Positions 53,052-63,017 of a stretch of 64,000 nt of DNA are shown here, piece after piece. The stretch is from Alteromonas portus (GTDB lineage: Bacteria > Pseudomonadota > Gammaproteobacteria > Enterobacterales > Alteromonadaceae). The first letter of the stretch is position 1; each line of letters starts with the position of its first letter. Location: positions 157,081 to 221,080 of the forward strand of contig NZ_SWCO01000010.1 in the NCBI RefSeq assembly GCF_005117025.1. The letters are read 5' to 3'. The notes below the pieces were generated by a model. It had not been told where the DNA came from, did not search any database, and saw nothing but the letters and a program-made list of their open reading frames with translations. Position numbers and translations under genes: made by a program.

Positions 53052-54277
53052 TGCGGTTTACCACTCAACTATTAACGCTATTTTCATTGGCGTTTTCTAT
53101 AGCTAGTTACGCAGACACAGATTTTCTATTTCGTGGAACATGGACATTACAAGAGAATACGCAAAGCTTCCAAAACTTTGGCAGGAACCACCAACGGTAT
53201 GACGGTAACGGTGTGCGCCTCTCTCAAGCCGTTATATCAACAGATCAGCGTTTGACTAATGATTGGACTTTATCTGGTGTTTTAAACGCTTACAGTGACG
53301 GTGAAGAACGACTCAACTTTTCTCAGCTATATTTGAAATATCGGCCGCTTAGTGCGTCTTCGATAAAGCCTGAAGTAAAAGTTGGAGCATTCTATCCGGC
53401 CATTTCTGCTGAAAATACTGACTTTGGGTGGCTGTCACCTCACTTCCTGACTAACTCAGCCATAAACAGTTGGATAGGTGAAGAACTAAGAACAGGTGGG
53501 CTTGAGATAAGTCTTCGGCAAAATGGCAGACAAGTACGAAGCAACTGGTCGTGGAAAGTATTGGGCAGCGTTTTTAAAGGTAACGATAGCACTGGAACAC
53601 TGCTCTCTTGGCGAGGCTTCGCACTTCACGACAGACAATCGCTTTACAACGATAGGGTGAATTTTTTGCCCATTCCAGGTGTAATCGATGAAGAAAGGCT
53701 GGATGCTCCTGCATGGACCGAACCCTTTAGAGAAATAGACAATCGCTTTGGCTATTATTTCGGGGCACACGTGGCGTACAAGCGCAGCGCCGAAATGCGC
53801 TATTACTATTACAATAACAATGCAGATGCCAATGTTGTTGACCCTGACCGCATTTATGCATGGCATACACGCTTTCATTCGATAACGCTTCGCTATATGC
53901 CCCGCTCCGAATTAACACTGTTCTCCCAGGTTCTCTATGGCGACACCCTAATGGGAGAAAAAATCGTTGATAATGACTTCGCAAGTGCTTATGTTGCCGC
54001 AGCGTTAGATTTAAATACGGTGGGACTTAAAGACTTAACCGCGGCAGTTCGTATGGACTGGTATCGCGTCATTGATAATGACAACACAATGTACGACCCA
54101 AACGGTAGTCGAGGTAACGCCTATACAATTAGCGTAAAGTACGACATTACCTCTCGCTTTTCAGTAACGACAGAATGGCAATTAAACTCAGGCGATCAAG
54201 AAAATTTGCGCTTCTTTCAGCCTAGTGAGAATTTCACAGAACACCTCTTTCAAGTGGCGTTAACCGCAACACTCTGA
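53051..54277 (+). CDS. Predicted outer-membrane beta-barrel protein, unknown
   Basis: A 408-residue protein with a signal peptide (LLTLFSLAFSIASYA-DTD) and alternating strands typical of a barrel (GVFYPAISAENTDF-like stretches; FGYYFGAHVAYKRSAEMRYYYYN; ending LFQVALTATL). I do not recognise a family. It is coupled to the cupredoxin gene (1-base overlap), so the two may work together in electron transfer or copper handling at the envelope. The terminal residue is Leu, not the usual Phe. Confidence 0.7.
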   Translation: MRFTTQLLTLFSLAFSIASYADTDFLFRGTWTLQENTQSFQNFGRNHQRYDGNGVRLSQAVISTDQRLTNDWTLSGVLNAYSDGEERLNFSQLYLKYRPLSASSIKPEVKVGAFYPAISAENTDFGWLSPHFLTNSAINSWIGEELRTGGLEISLRQNGRQVRSNWSWKVLGSVFKGNDSTGTLLSWRGFALHDRQSLYNDRVNFLPIPGVIDEERLDAPAWTEPFREIDNRFGYYFGAHVAYKRSAEMRYYYYNNNADANVVDPDRIYAWHTRFHSITLRYMPRSELTLFSQVLYGDTLMGEKIVDNDFASAYVAAALDLNTVGLKDLTAAVRMDWYRVIDNDNTMYDPNGSRGNAYTISVKYDITSRFSVTTEWQLNSGDQENLRFFQPSENFTEHLFQVALTATL

Positions 54278-54310
54278 ACTATAGCTTTTTAAAGCTCAGT
54301 CTGGCGAAAT

Positions 54311-55507
54311 CTAACTTTCGGCAACCTCGATTAAGTCAAATTTCGTCTCACTGTCTCCTTTAACCATCACCTGGCATTGCCCCCAACTTTGTGGAATATG
54401 CCAAACATGAGCCTCGGCAACGGTGAACTTTTCTCGGTGGGAGTCGCAGCGAACTTCTACAGTATCAAGCTCACCTTGTATGTTATTAAAAGCAAACTTG
54501 TTTCTTACCAGGGTGTGGAACCATCGTCCGTTGTCTCCCATGCTCACAGGTACCTGCAGGTTTTTCCCAGACGCAATGAAAGTTTCGATCTGATTTATAA
54601 TTGCAGCAGACTCGTCGATACGTGATTGTTGCTCATCCATTTCTTGAAGTGCGCTGTAAGACTTCATGGCATCTGCAAAATATCCGCGCTGCGTATCTAG
54701 AAGGATTTTTCTTTGAAGCACATAAGCTACGTAGTCGTCATCGAACACGGCATTGTCGAAGCGCTTTTGTCCATTGCTAGCAAGCAACCGCGTTAGGCTT
54801 CTCGCTTCTCTTTCGATGTCGCCTTTAGCACCTGCAATCTGTGCGTCCAGACTCAGCAACCACGCATTCTCGTATCGGTTTAACGTGTCCCAGCCTAGTA
54901 GCTCGTTTAGAGCTTCCTCTGCCGCTTCTACGTCTCCCGCGTTGAATATTTCATCTACGTTTTTATAGGCTTTAATAAATTTACGAGTGGCGCCCGTTTT
55001 TCCGACCAATGCGAAATCCATTTGAACAGCTTGGTGACACTGTTGAGTAGGCTCGCCATCTTTTATCGCTGGCTCATACTGCCACTTCTTAACGGCTGAT
55101 AGTGCACTTCGCTTAAAAGCAGGACTTCCGAAGAAATCTTCGACCACAGGATCTTTCACTCTGCCTTCTTCATCAATAACATAGCTCAGCCTAACCCAGC
55201 CTTCACGGCCTTTCCTCGCTGCAGAAGAAGGATATCTAGGATCAACGCGCTCTAACGGGGACGCGGGTTTAAATGCACTTATGCGCTCAACTTCATTAAG
55301 TTTCGCTGCTGCTAGTGCTTTCTCTTCAACTTCATCGCAGGGAATACTAAGTTCTTGTGCAGTGGCGCTTGTGATACCTACCGAAAGAAGCAACGCCGCT
55401 AAAGCAATCGACTTTTGCTTTGCCGCGTGGTCTCGCAAAGAAAGTTGCTCAATAGCGCCGGTAGAAATCGAAAGTTTTGTCAATACGGCCTTGAACATGT
55501 CTATCAT
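54311..55507 (-). CDS. TonB C-terminal-domain protein with helical tail
   Basis: A 398-residue protein. Hydrophobic segment near 33–50 (SIALAALLLSVGITSATA) looks like a late signal peptide or anchor. A TonB C-terminal domain follows at about 85–165 (RVDPRYPSSAARKGREGWVR, AVKKWQYEP), then a TPR-like helical region (VDEIFNAGDVEAAEEALNEL) and a C-terminal beta part with two Cys (EVRCDSHREKF, WGQCQVMV). It may be a TonB-like energy transducer but lacks the Pro-rich spanner, so a structural role is possible. It converges with the barrel gene. Confidence 0.7.
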   Translation of the reverse strand: MIDMFKAVLTKLSISTGAIEQLSLRDHAAKQKSIALAALLLSVGITSATAQELSIPCDEVEEKALAAAKLNEVERISAFKPASPLERVDPRYPSSAARKGREGWVRLSYVIDEEGRVKDPVVEDFFGSPAFKRSALSAVKKWQYEPAIKDGEPTQQCHQAVQMDFALVGKTGATRKFIKAYKNVDEIFNAGDVEAAEEALNELLGWDTLNRYENAWLLSLDAQIAGAKGDIEREARSLTRLLASNGQKRFDNAVFDDDYVAYVLQRKILLDTQRGYFADAMKSYSALQEMDEQQSRIDESAAIINQIETFIASGKNLQVPVSMGDNGRWFHTLVRNKFAFNNIQGELDTVEVRCDSHREKFTVAEAHVWHIPQSWGQCQVMVKGDSETKFDLIEVAES

Positions 55508-55550
55508 CCTTAATAATTGAGTAAGCGGTTAACGCACAACAGTTTTAAGG

Positions 55551-56633
55551 TTATTTCTTGTTCGCTGATTTTTCAAGTGAAGCATCGGGCACGTTTTTGA
55601 TCATCATCTGCTCTTTGCGCTTTGTCATCATTTTAGCTAGCCTTCGCATACTTACTGTTGTGTCTTTTTCATCGACAATATCTACGCCTAACAAGCGTTC
55701 AAGCAAGTCTTCTAGCGTTAAAACACCTTCTAAACCACCATACTCATCAACTACCAACAACATATGCACACGCTTGTTTATAAAGTGCTCAAACGTCACC
55801 GATAAAGGCATGGTATTTAGCACTGTTACCATATCTTTGGCGTATTCAGAAAGCGATTTATCAGTGTTACCTCTTGCTTGAGCAATTAATAAATCAGAAC
55901 GCATAACAAACCCCGTAATATTTTCTGAATCGCTATCTTCAAATACGGGAATACGAGAGAACTCAATGTTGGCGTGTTTATGGAAAAAAGCCTCCACCGT
56001 CATCGACTCTGATACTTTAAACAGTGCCGTGCGATGAGTAATTGCATCTTTCACTCTAAGTTCGTGCAGACTCAACAAGCTTTGCAAAAAAGCCGCTTCA
56101 TGATTAGCTAACTGGCCCTCTTGCCCCGATAATTCAGCCATAGCATGCAGTTCACTGCGGCTTAACCCACGAAGTGGGCTATCTTCTTTAAAACCTTTCG
56201 TCATTAACTCTGACATTTTTACAAACGGCATAAGCACAATCGAAAGGTATTTAAGAAAGTATGCTGTTATAGGCGCTAGTGTTCGCCAATAAGTAGCGCC
56301 GAGTGTCTTTGGAATAATTTCTGAGAAAATAAGAATAAGCAGCGTAAGCACTGCCGAAATTACGCCTAAGTAGGCATCGCCAAATACGGCAGCAGCTTGT
56401 GCACCTGCACCGGCTGCGCCCATGGTATGAGCTATTGTATTAAGCGTGAGTATGGCAGAAAGGGGCGTATTAATATTATCGGTTTGTTTACGCAGGAGCG
56501 CACCACTCGCTTTACCTTCTTTTTCCAGCACAGAGATATACGCGGACGAAACACTTAGAATTACAGCCTCTGCAATGGAGCACAAAAAAGAAAAGCCCAG
56601 TGCAATGAAGACGTACACAATAAGTAAAAGCAT
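55551..56633 (-). CDS. CNNM/CorC-family membrane protein (DUF21 plus CBS)
   Basis: A 360-residue protein: DUF21 membrane part (about 1–170; LGFSFLCSIAEAVILSVS, IIPKTLGATYWRTLAP), then a CBS pair (about 190–330) with the typical VVDEYGGLEGVLTLEDLLE end. The HlyC/CorC transporter-associated C-terminal domain is absent; a short Lys-rich tail ends the protein. Family members are linked to magnesium efflux; older records call them hemolysins without evidence. Lone gene. Confidence 0.9.
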   Translation of the reverse strand: MLLLIVYVFIALGFSFLCSIAEAVILSVSSAYISVLEKEGKASGALLRKQTDNINTPLSAILTLNTIAHTMGAAGAGAQAAAVFGDAYLGVISAVLTLLILIFSEIIPKTLGATYWRTLAPITAYFLKYLSIVLMPFVKMSELMTKGFKEDSPLRGLSRSELHAMAELSGQEGQLANHEAAFLQSLLSLHELRVKDAITHRTALFKVSESMTVEAFFHKHANIEFSRIPVFEDSDSENITGFVMRSDLLIAQARGNTDKSLSEYAKDMVTVLNTMPLSVTFEHFINKRVHMLLVVDEYGGLEGVLTLEDLLERLLGVDIVDEKDTTVSMRRLAKMMTKRKEQMMIKNVPDASLEKSANKK

Positions 56634-56781
56634 GTAATTATTCCAAGCGTCCTTGTAGGTTTAAACGCGTTTTAATTTAAATAAGTTGAGCGACTATTAT
56701 GGATAATAGCGCGGGATATACAAGCGCTCTGTAAATATCATTTGAGCGCTTGTTTGAGGAGAATCAACAATCGCGTTACTG

Positions 56782-57942
56782 TTATTCACAACATGTTGAG
56801 TGCTGCTCATGATTATGGCGAGATTGCTGCAGTTTTTTCACACCCAGTCTCAACATTAATCCGGCTAACAAAATTGTACATAATCCGTAGATTACCTGTA
56901 TACCAGCACCGTGCTCATGGACGTGGCTTGCTGTCTTGATCATTGAAGATAAATTAAACGAGGATACAAAATAGTTTAATGCATAGCCAAATCCGATACT
57001 TGCCGATATAACGCTAAACAGGTAGAGCAATAAAGTTCGCGATCCCATTTCCTGTTTAATCATACCCATGGTCGATACGTTGGTGGCAGGGCCCGCCATT
57101 AAAAAGACCAGTACGGCACCCGGTGATAGTCCCGCAGCCAGAAAACCAACCGCAAGCGGTGTAGAGGCGGTGGCGCATATATACATCGGGATACCTATAA
57201 GGGCCATGACAAGCATGGCAACCACACCATCACCCCACTGTGTAAGAAAGTCAGTAGGCACCCAGGTTTTAATAGCGGCGGCAAGCGCTAAACCAATAAG
57301 TAGCCATACCACAATATCTTCAAGAAGCTTTCCGCTTGCATAAGACAATACCTTAGCCGTCTTTGACCCGCTACGTGATGCTTTGTGTTCATGTTGATGG
57401 GAAGACTCACTGCCACAGCATTGCGTATCGGCCTCTGGCTTATTCGCAATTTCTGGCTCTGACTTAGTACTACAACACGATGAAGGGGCTACTTTGGATA
57501 CTGGGTGATTTTGCTCAGAGAATTCGTAACGTTCTGCGAAAAAACGAACCATAAGACCTGCATAAATTGCACTTACAACAGCAGCAACAGGTCTTACAAT
57601 GGCATATAGTGGCCCTAATAGCGCATAAGACACCGACACACTATCTACACCAGTTTCCGGCGTAGAAACTAAAAAAGAGATAGTGGAGGACTTAGAGGCA
57701 CCACTTCGGCGCAACCCAAGTGCGGCCGGGATAACGCCACAAGAGCAAAGAGGAAGAGGCGCGCCGATAATCGCAGCTTTACTGATAGAGCCAAATGACG
57801 CACTGCCCATATGCTTCTCTAGGAAAGAAACAGGCACTAACTCATGCATAACCCCAGCGACCAATAAGCCCAATAACAGCCATGGCGCTGACTCCATGAA
57901 TAACGCTAGAAAATTTTGCCCTAGTAAAATGATATCTGACAC
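56782..57942 (-). CDS. SO_0444-type Cu/Zn efflux permease (DUF318)
   Basis: A 386-residue ArsP-like permease with about eight helices in two halves. Signatures are GAPLPLCSCGVIPAALGLRR and STPETGVDSVSVSY in the first half and GIPMYICATASTPLAVGFLAAGLSPG in the second. The linker between halves (about 150–200) is rich in Cys and His (SSCCSTK, TQCCGSESSHQHEHK), and the C-terminus ends HNHEQHSTCCE. Both suggest soft-metal binding. Metal choice cannot be read from sequence. Confidence 0.88.
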   Translation of the reverse strand: MSDIILLGQNFLALFMESAPWLLLGLLVAGVMHELVPVSFLEKHMGSASFGSISKAAIIGAPLPLCSCGVIPAALGLRRSGASKSSTISFLVSTPETGVDSVSVSYALLGPLYAIVRPVAAVVSAIYAGLMVRFFAERYEFSEQNHPVSKVAPSSCCSTKSEPEIANKPEADTQCCGSESSHQHEHKASRSGSKTAKVLSYASGKLLEDIVVWLLIGLALAAAIKTWVPTDFLTQWGDGVVAMLVMALIGIPMYICATASTPLAVGFLAAGLSPGAVLVFLMAGPATNVSTMGMIKQEMGSRTLLLYLFSVISASIGFGYALNYFVSSFNLSSMIKTASHVHEHGAGIQVIYGLCTILLAGLMLRLGVKKLQQSRHNHEQHSTCCE

Positions 57943-58077
57943 GAAGCCTCTCTTGTAATTTGGCCAAAGGCTGCACCGCCTAAAGCTAAAATTACCATGT
58001 TTGAAACAACATAGATAATATCAAAGATAAAGTGTGACAGAAAATCGACAAAACAGATTAGAACGATTGTGGAAGTG

Positions 58078-58106
58078 TAAAAAAGGCCAGTACAAATGTA
58101 CTGGCC
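58078..58106 (-). terminator. Terminator of cstA
   Basis: GGCCAGTAC-atttGTACTGGCC on the minus strand (58106–58085, 9-bp stem), then seven T's (58084–58078). Confidence 0.92.
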
Positions 58107-58178
58107 AAACGTTGACGGTCTCGTGAGTGTGCTTTTTAAACTCAGAGGTCAACCATGAAAAAAAGTATCGACAGCCAT

Positions 58179-59870
58179 TTAGCTGTTGGCCTGCCCTTTG
58201 TTATGCTGCGTTTCTTTCTTGAGCTTAGACACCACAGAGAAAGCCTCTAGCATTACAAGTACCGAAACAACCAGCACGACTGCATCTAAGAACACCAGCA
58301 AGTAGTTTCCTTCAACATAGTATTCTTTAAGCTTTATAAGCCCCGCGAAGAAAGCCATGATGAGTACAAATACCATTGGTATAAGCGTGTACTTCGCTGG
58401 TCGCCCTAACTTTATTAACATAACTGATATAACTAGCAGGGTTAGGCTTGCAAGAATTTGGTTAGTAGAACCAAACAGCGGCCATATGATCATTCCGCCA
58501 CTACCGGACGCGCCACCCGCACCAAATGCTAATAATAGACAACAGCCCACCGCAACAAGCGTCGCTATTACACCATTTTTGAGCGCACCAATTGAATAAA
58601 TGTCGCCCCATTCCTGAATGATGTAGCGTTGAAGACGCACGCCAGAGTCCATGGTGGTCCCTGCGAACAATACGACCATTACCGCGAGGATTGTGGATGA
58701 GAAGTCTACTGGCAGACCCCAGCCTTGCTGAATAAGATTCGCGCCTCCAGTGATAAACGCGCCAACGCTGCCAGCGCCTAAGTGGCTATAAACTTCGTGC
58801 CACTCTTCGGGTGAAGCTGCAAAGGCAACGCCACTTACCGCGACAATAGTAATAAGTGCAAGTGAGCCTTCACCTACCGCACCTAAGTAACCCACGAAGC
58901 GCGCGTCGGTCTCTTTATCTAGCTGTTTAGAACTAGTACCCGAAGAAACAATGCCATGGAAACCAGAAACCGCTCCACATGCAATGGTTACAAAGAGCAG
59001 CGGAATAAGGCTCGGCGAATCGACTGCAGTTTGAGTATTAAACGCTGGCGCTGTGATGTCTGGCATGGCAAAGAAAACCGCGCCATAAAGTAGGAATAAA
59101 CCAACAAGCAACTGCATGCCGTTAATAAAGTCTCGAGGCTGTAACAACATCCACACTGGCAGTAGCGAGGCAATAGCAGCGTAAACAAACAGAATGATTA
59201 TCCAGTTTGCTTTGTCGGCCAAGCCAAACATGGTTTCAGGCAGGCTCAGTGGAATGTAGCTACCTGCATATACGGACGCGTAAAGCACAATAATGCCAAC
59301 AATACACAAAGGAATAAGACTGAAATTGCGCTTTAGTAGCTGACCAATAACTAATGCAACGGCAATAGCCATCCATGCAGGAAAAACCGCGTTAGGCTGA
59401 GAAACAAAAGAGTTTGCGATAACTACGCCGAACACCGCATTAACCATCAATAGAACGAGGAAAATTACAATCATAAAGAGCGAACGGGAGCGTTTACCGA
59501 TCACACTTTCAGAAAGTGCCCCCATCGATTTACCCTTATGTCGGGCACTGGCCCATAGCGCGCCCATATCGTGGACGCCGGCAAACAAGATCGTACCAAA
59601 GACAACCCAAAGTACCGCAGGAACCCATCCCCAATAAACAGCAATGGCTGGGCCCACTATGGGTGCAGCGCCTGCTACAGAGGTAAAGTGATGCCCCCAT
59701 AAGACAACTTTATTGGTGGGAACAAAATCGACCCCGTCTTGCATCGTATGAGCAGGGGTTACAAAACTATCATCCAATTTGAATATGCGGCTCGCAATAA
59801 ATTTCGAATATACGAACCAACCGAGCAACATTCCGATGATGCCCAGTATTACTATGGCAATAGACTGCAT
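58179..59870 (-). CDS. cstA: CstA-family peptide/pyruvate-type transporter
   Basis: A 563-residue integral membrane protein with about 16 helices. Family parts are AHTMQDGVDFVPTNKVVLWGHHFTSVAGAAPIVGPA (in pieces GHHFTSVAGAAPIVGPA), GVHDMGALWASARHKGKSM and FHGIVSSGTSSKQL. Members take up peptides or pyruvate during carbon shortage. It is shorter than E. coli CstA (701) and BtsT, and belongs to the shorter group in marine bacteria. The substrate is not certain. Lone gene with its own terminator. Confidence 0.9.
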   Translation of the reverse strand: MQSIAIVILGIIGMLLGWFVYSKFIASRIFKLDDSFVTPAHTMQDGVDFVPTNKVVLWGHHFTSVAGAAPIVGPAIAVYWGWVPAVLWVVFGTILFAGVHDMGALWASARHKGKSMGALSESVIGKRSRSLFMIVIFLVLLMVNAVFGVVIANSFVSQPNAVFPAWMAIAVALVIGQLLKRNFSLIPLCIVGIIVLYASVYAGSYIPLSLPETMFGLADKANWIIILFVYAAIASLLPVWMLLQPRDFINGMQLLVGLFLLYGAVFFAMPDITAPAFNTQTAVDSPSLIPLLFVTIACGAVSGFHGIVSSGTSSKQLDKETDARFVGYLGAVGEGSLALITIVAVSGVAFAASPEEWHEVYSHLGAGSVGAFITGGANLIQQGWGLPVDFSSTILAVMVVLFAGTTMDSGVRLQRYIIQEWGDIYSIGALKNGVIATLVAVGCCLLLAFGAGGASGSGGMIIWPLFGSTNQILASLTLLVISVMLIKLGRPAKYTLIPMVFVLIMAFFAGLIKLKEYYVEGNYLLVFLDAVVLVVSVLVMLEAFSVVSKLKKETQHNKGQANS

Positions 59871-60183
59871 TTTATTATCCTAATATTGTTTTTCTGAGGT
59901 CTTTTATATTTTGTCGTGCACTTACGCAAAAGACCTAAAGCCCGTCTTGTAACATTAAACCATTTGTCACTATGGTTTAGCGTCATTGTAAGACTAAAGT
60001 CTAACTATGGCGTAGATTATTACGACTCTTCATACCACTTAGCTAACTTTTTACGACACTTACACGCACAAGCTTAGGACAAAACGGTAACTTGGCGTAA
60101 ATTTTGGACAAATAAGAGAAGAACCGCTTTAAATAAGATGCATTCTCGTTTATAAATACGCTCTTTTTTGTGCGGATAAAAAT
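59871..60183. other. Intergenic region between cstA and the PepSY gene
   Basis: 313 bases between divergent genes. A short palindrome AGACT-aa-AGTCT lies at 59991–60002. No CRP-like site was found for cstA by eye. Nothing else recognised. Confidence 0.4.
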
Positions 60184-60702
60184 ATGGCATCACCTAAATT
60201 TCACATGGCTTTTCGTAAATATCATCGATGGCTAGGTTTTTTTCTCGCGGGCATAATGGGTGTATACGCTATCAGCGGTATTCTTTTAATATTTCGACCT
60301 ACCGATATATTGAAGTACGACCAAGTCCAAACTAAGCAACTCGAAGCCAACCTTTCAGGTGAGGAATTGTTGCCTTTATTAAAAATGAGAGGCAGTAAAG
60401 TAACTAGCGAAAATGCAGACGAAATTGTGCTCAATGTGGGCAAGTATGACAAGGCTACTGGCGAAGCCACAGTTAGCAAAAAAGACTACCCTATCGTGCT
60501 AGCGAAAATGGTGAAACTACACAAAGCGACAAATAACAGTCCTCTTTTTTGGCTTAACATCAGCTTTGGTTTGGGCTTATTGTTTTTCGTTATCTCGGCA
60601 TTTCTTATGTTCATCCCTAAATTACCGATGTACAAAAACGGCCTTAAAATAGCGGGTATCGGTGCAATCGTAGCCGTATTAACCGTCGTATTTGGTTCGT
60701 AA
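60184..60702 (+). CDS. PepSY-type membrane protein
   Basis: A 172-residue protein with a helix near 11–33 (HRWLGFFLAGIMGVYAISGILL), a periplasmic part (about 35–115) and two further helices (FWLNISFGLGLLFFVISAFLMFI, IAGIGAIVAVLTVVF). The start RKYHRWLGFF is the usual start of PepSY-associated helix proteins, related to ferric-reductase-like proteins often near siderophore genes. No enzyme motif. Ends 57 bases before a convergent esterase gene. Confidence 0.75.
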   Translation: MASPKFHMAFRKYHRWLGFFLAGIMGVYAISGILLIFRPTDILKYDQVQTKQLEANLSGEELLPLLKMRGSKVTSENADEIVLNVGKYDKATGEATVSKKDYPIVLAKMVKLHKATNNSPLFWLNISFGLGLLFFVISAFLMFIPKLPMYKNGLKIAGIGAIVAVLTVVFGS

Positions 60703-60722
60703 TTAATTGCGCTGAAACATGG

Positions 60723-60754
60723 TTGGTACGCCCAAGTATTAATAGGCGTACCAA
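60723..60754. terminator. Hairpin between PepSY gene and esterase
   Basis: TTGGTACGCC and GGCGTACCAA, a perfect 10-bp stem with a 12-base loop, between convergent genes; T-runs are lacking. Confidence 0.55.
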
Positions 60755-60759
60755 GCCAA

Positions 60760-61803
60760 TTAATAGATGTGAGATAAGAAGAAAGTCTTCATCGTTCTGT
60801 ACGTGGTTTCTGACTCTGGCGTTTTATAGAAAATCAAATATTCAGCATGAGATAGCCCCTCAAAAATGTCTATCTGCGCCATACCTCCACTGTCGCGTAT
60901 GGCCCGACTCACTCTCACCGTATCGCTTAAAAACATGTCTCGCGTCCCTGTCACTAGTAATGTAGGCGGGAATGCTTTGAACGTGCCATAAAGTGGTGAA
61001 ACAGCGGGGTCAGTCAGCGCTTTTTTGCCTGCATATAGTTCTGCAGCACTTTGCAAAAAGCCGTCGTACGTTACAAGCACATTGTCTATTTCCTCGTTTA
61101 CATAAAGGCTGTCACTGGTTTTAGAAAGGTCAGCCCACGGCGTTCCTGCATATACTGCAATTGGCAACGCCGTTTCATTTGCTAAGATTGATTGAACAAG
61201 TGAAAGTACTAAGCCACCTCCTGCAGATGTCCCTCCAACGAATATATTTCCTTCGCCAAACTGCTGTAGTAAATCATTATAAACTGTCACTACGTCATTC
61301 AGTGCAGCAGGAAAAGGAAACGTTGGCGGCATTCTATAGTCGACGCTATACACGACGATGCCTAACCTTTCCGCTACGAGTAATCCTTCTTCAATGCTTG
61401 GCAAACCACCGAATAAAACAAAAGCGCCGCCATGAATATCAATATACACTTTATCGCTGAATTCTGGCGTAATAACTTTTGGCGTCAATTTTCGCGTAAC
61501 AACACCGTTCAACTTGATTAGTTCAACATCTACATTGAGCTCTTTTTTCATCTTTTTAATTTTTTTCTTTTGCTCAGCGTTTCTACTGTGAACGTAGTTT
61601 CTCCACTCTTCACTTGTGCGCGGGGTACTCTCTTTAACCTGTTCTTTAGTGAATTGAGGAAACGTTGAGATACTATTTGCCAACGCTTCACTGGCTGCTT
61701 TAGGTAATGGTGGTTTTTTATCGGGCATAAGACTTTCAGTAGCAAATATAGTGGGAGCAAACAAAAATAAAAGGACGTACATTAGCAAGTATATATACTT
61801 CAT
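60760..61803 (-). CDS. Exported alpha/beta hydrolase (hormone-sensitive-lipase type)
   Basis: A 347-residue esterase with a signal peptide (YLLMYVLLFLFAPTIFA-TES). The oxyanion HGG motif lies in DIHGGAFVLFGG, the nucleophile in GGTSAGGGLVL, the acid in TGTRDMFLSD and the His in LSHAEY. The HGGG and GDSAG motifs of the bacterial HSL family appear slightly altered (HGGA, GTSAG). A charged helix (RNAEQKKKIKKMKKEL) before the fold is the cap. Substrate unknown; periplasmic location likely. Confidence 0.88.
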   Translation of the reverse strand: MKYIYLLMYVLLFLFAPTIFATESLMPDKKPPLPKAASEALANSISTFPQFTKEQVKESTPRTSEEWRNYVHSRNAEQKKKIKKMKKELNVDVELIKLNGVVTRKLTPKVITPEFSDKVYIDIHGGAFVLFGGLPSIEEGLLVAERLGIVVYSVDYRMPPTFPFPAALNDVVTVYNDLLQQFGEGNIFVGGTSAGGGLVLSLVQSILANETALPIAVYAGTPWADLSKTSDSLYVNEEIDNVLVTYDGFLQSAAELYAGKKALTDPAVSPLYGTFKAFPPTLLVTGTRDMFLSDTVRVSRAIRDSGGMAQIDIFEGLSHAEYLIFYKTPESETTYRTMKTFFLSHIY

Positions 61804-62123
61804 AGCGGTGGCGCTCCTGGCATTGGTAAATATAGTTTGTTATTAAGAAGTTACGTGAAGGCCGCAGTAGATGTAAAGCTTGGTTTAAGATGGTGGTTGC
61901 AATTACCATTATTAGCTTCCTCAATAGACCTAAATGGTGGTTATCTTGCACTCTTGTAAATTCCCATCCTGAGTACAGGTCAGATCTGCATTGCATTTTG
62001 CTAACCTAGATTATAATTTAGACGCTACTGCATGAATGGTTGCTGTTTTGATGAAATCACAAGCGAAGGGATATTGCATCGCGCGCTTAAATTACCATTA
62101 AGTAAATAACTATAGGGATTAAG

Positions 62124-63017
62124 ATGAAAAACTTTTCTGCACGCAAGCTACTTTTTACATTAGGCCTGGCTGTATGTTCGTTAACAAGTGCCTTTGCCGA
62201 AAACGCTAGCCAAGAAACAACGTCAGTTTGGAAAGTGTCTAACGGCGAAGATGTGGTTTATGTTGGCGGCACAATCCATATTTTACCCATCTCGGAATTC
62301 CCTTTGCCTAGCGCATTTACTGAAATATATGAGAAAGCCGACACATTAGTTTTTGAAGTGAAAATGCCTGAACCAACTGATATCGAAGGCCAGAAAAAAA
62401 TGATGGCTGGACTGGCATACGCGGAAGGGAAATCTCTAAAAGATGACGTATCTGAAGAAACCTATCAGGCGCTTAACGATTACTTAAGTAAATTCGGCGC
62501 TACGGCAGATCAGCTAGCTCGCTTTAAGCCTGGCATGGTTGCTTCAATGCTAGTTGCAATGGAAGCGCAGCGTTCTCAGATGGCAGGACAAGGTGTAGAT
62601 GCCTACTTTATGCAGTTAGCAAAGCGTGATGAAAAAACCAGTGAATACTTGGAATCGCTGGATTTTCAAATAAATATGCTAGCAAGCATGGGCGCAGGTG
62701 AAGAAGACCGTCTTATCTCTGAAACGCTAGAAACACTACCAGAGTTAAAAGACATGCTTACAAGCACGATCAAAGCATGGAGAGAAGGCGACACGCAGGA
62801 AATCGATGAATTAGTAGTAGGCACGTTCAAACGCGAATCTCCCGCTTCTTACGACGATGTATTTACCAAACGCAATCAAAACTGGCTACCGCAAATTGAG
62901 GCCATGTTTGGTGACGAAGACCAAGAATTTGTGTTAGTAGGTGCAGGACATTTAGTAGGTGAAGACAGTGTTTTCGCTTTATTGAAAGCTAAAGGTTACA
63001 CAGTAGAGCAATTGTAG
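62124..63017 (+). CDS. TraB/GumN-family exported protein
   Basis: A 297-residue protein with a signal peptide (LGLAVCSLTSAFA-ENA). The TraB/GumN fold is shown by VYVGGTIHILPISEFPLP (GTxH motif), LVFEVKMPEP, and the C-terminal QNWLPQIEAMF with LVGAGHLVGEDSVFALLKAKGY (GxxH). The paired GTIH and GAGH motifs are considered the active centre of a putative metalloprotease clan. Physiological role unknown. Single gene. Confidence 0.88.
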   Translation: MKNFSARKLLFTLGLAVCSLTSAFAENASQETTSVWKVSNGEDVVYVGGTIHILPISEFPLPSAFTEIYEKADTLVFEVKMPEPTDIEGQKKMMAGLAYAEGKSLKDDVSEETYQALNDYLSKFGATADQLARFKPGMVASMLVAMEAQRSQMAGQGVDAYFMQLAKRDEKTSEYLESLDFQINMLASMGAGEEDRLISETLETLPELKDMLTSTIKAWREGDTQEIDELVVGTFKRESPASYDDVFTKRNQNWLPQIEAMFGDEDQEFVLVGAGHLVGEDSVFALLKAKGYTVEQL

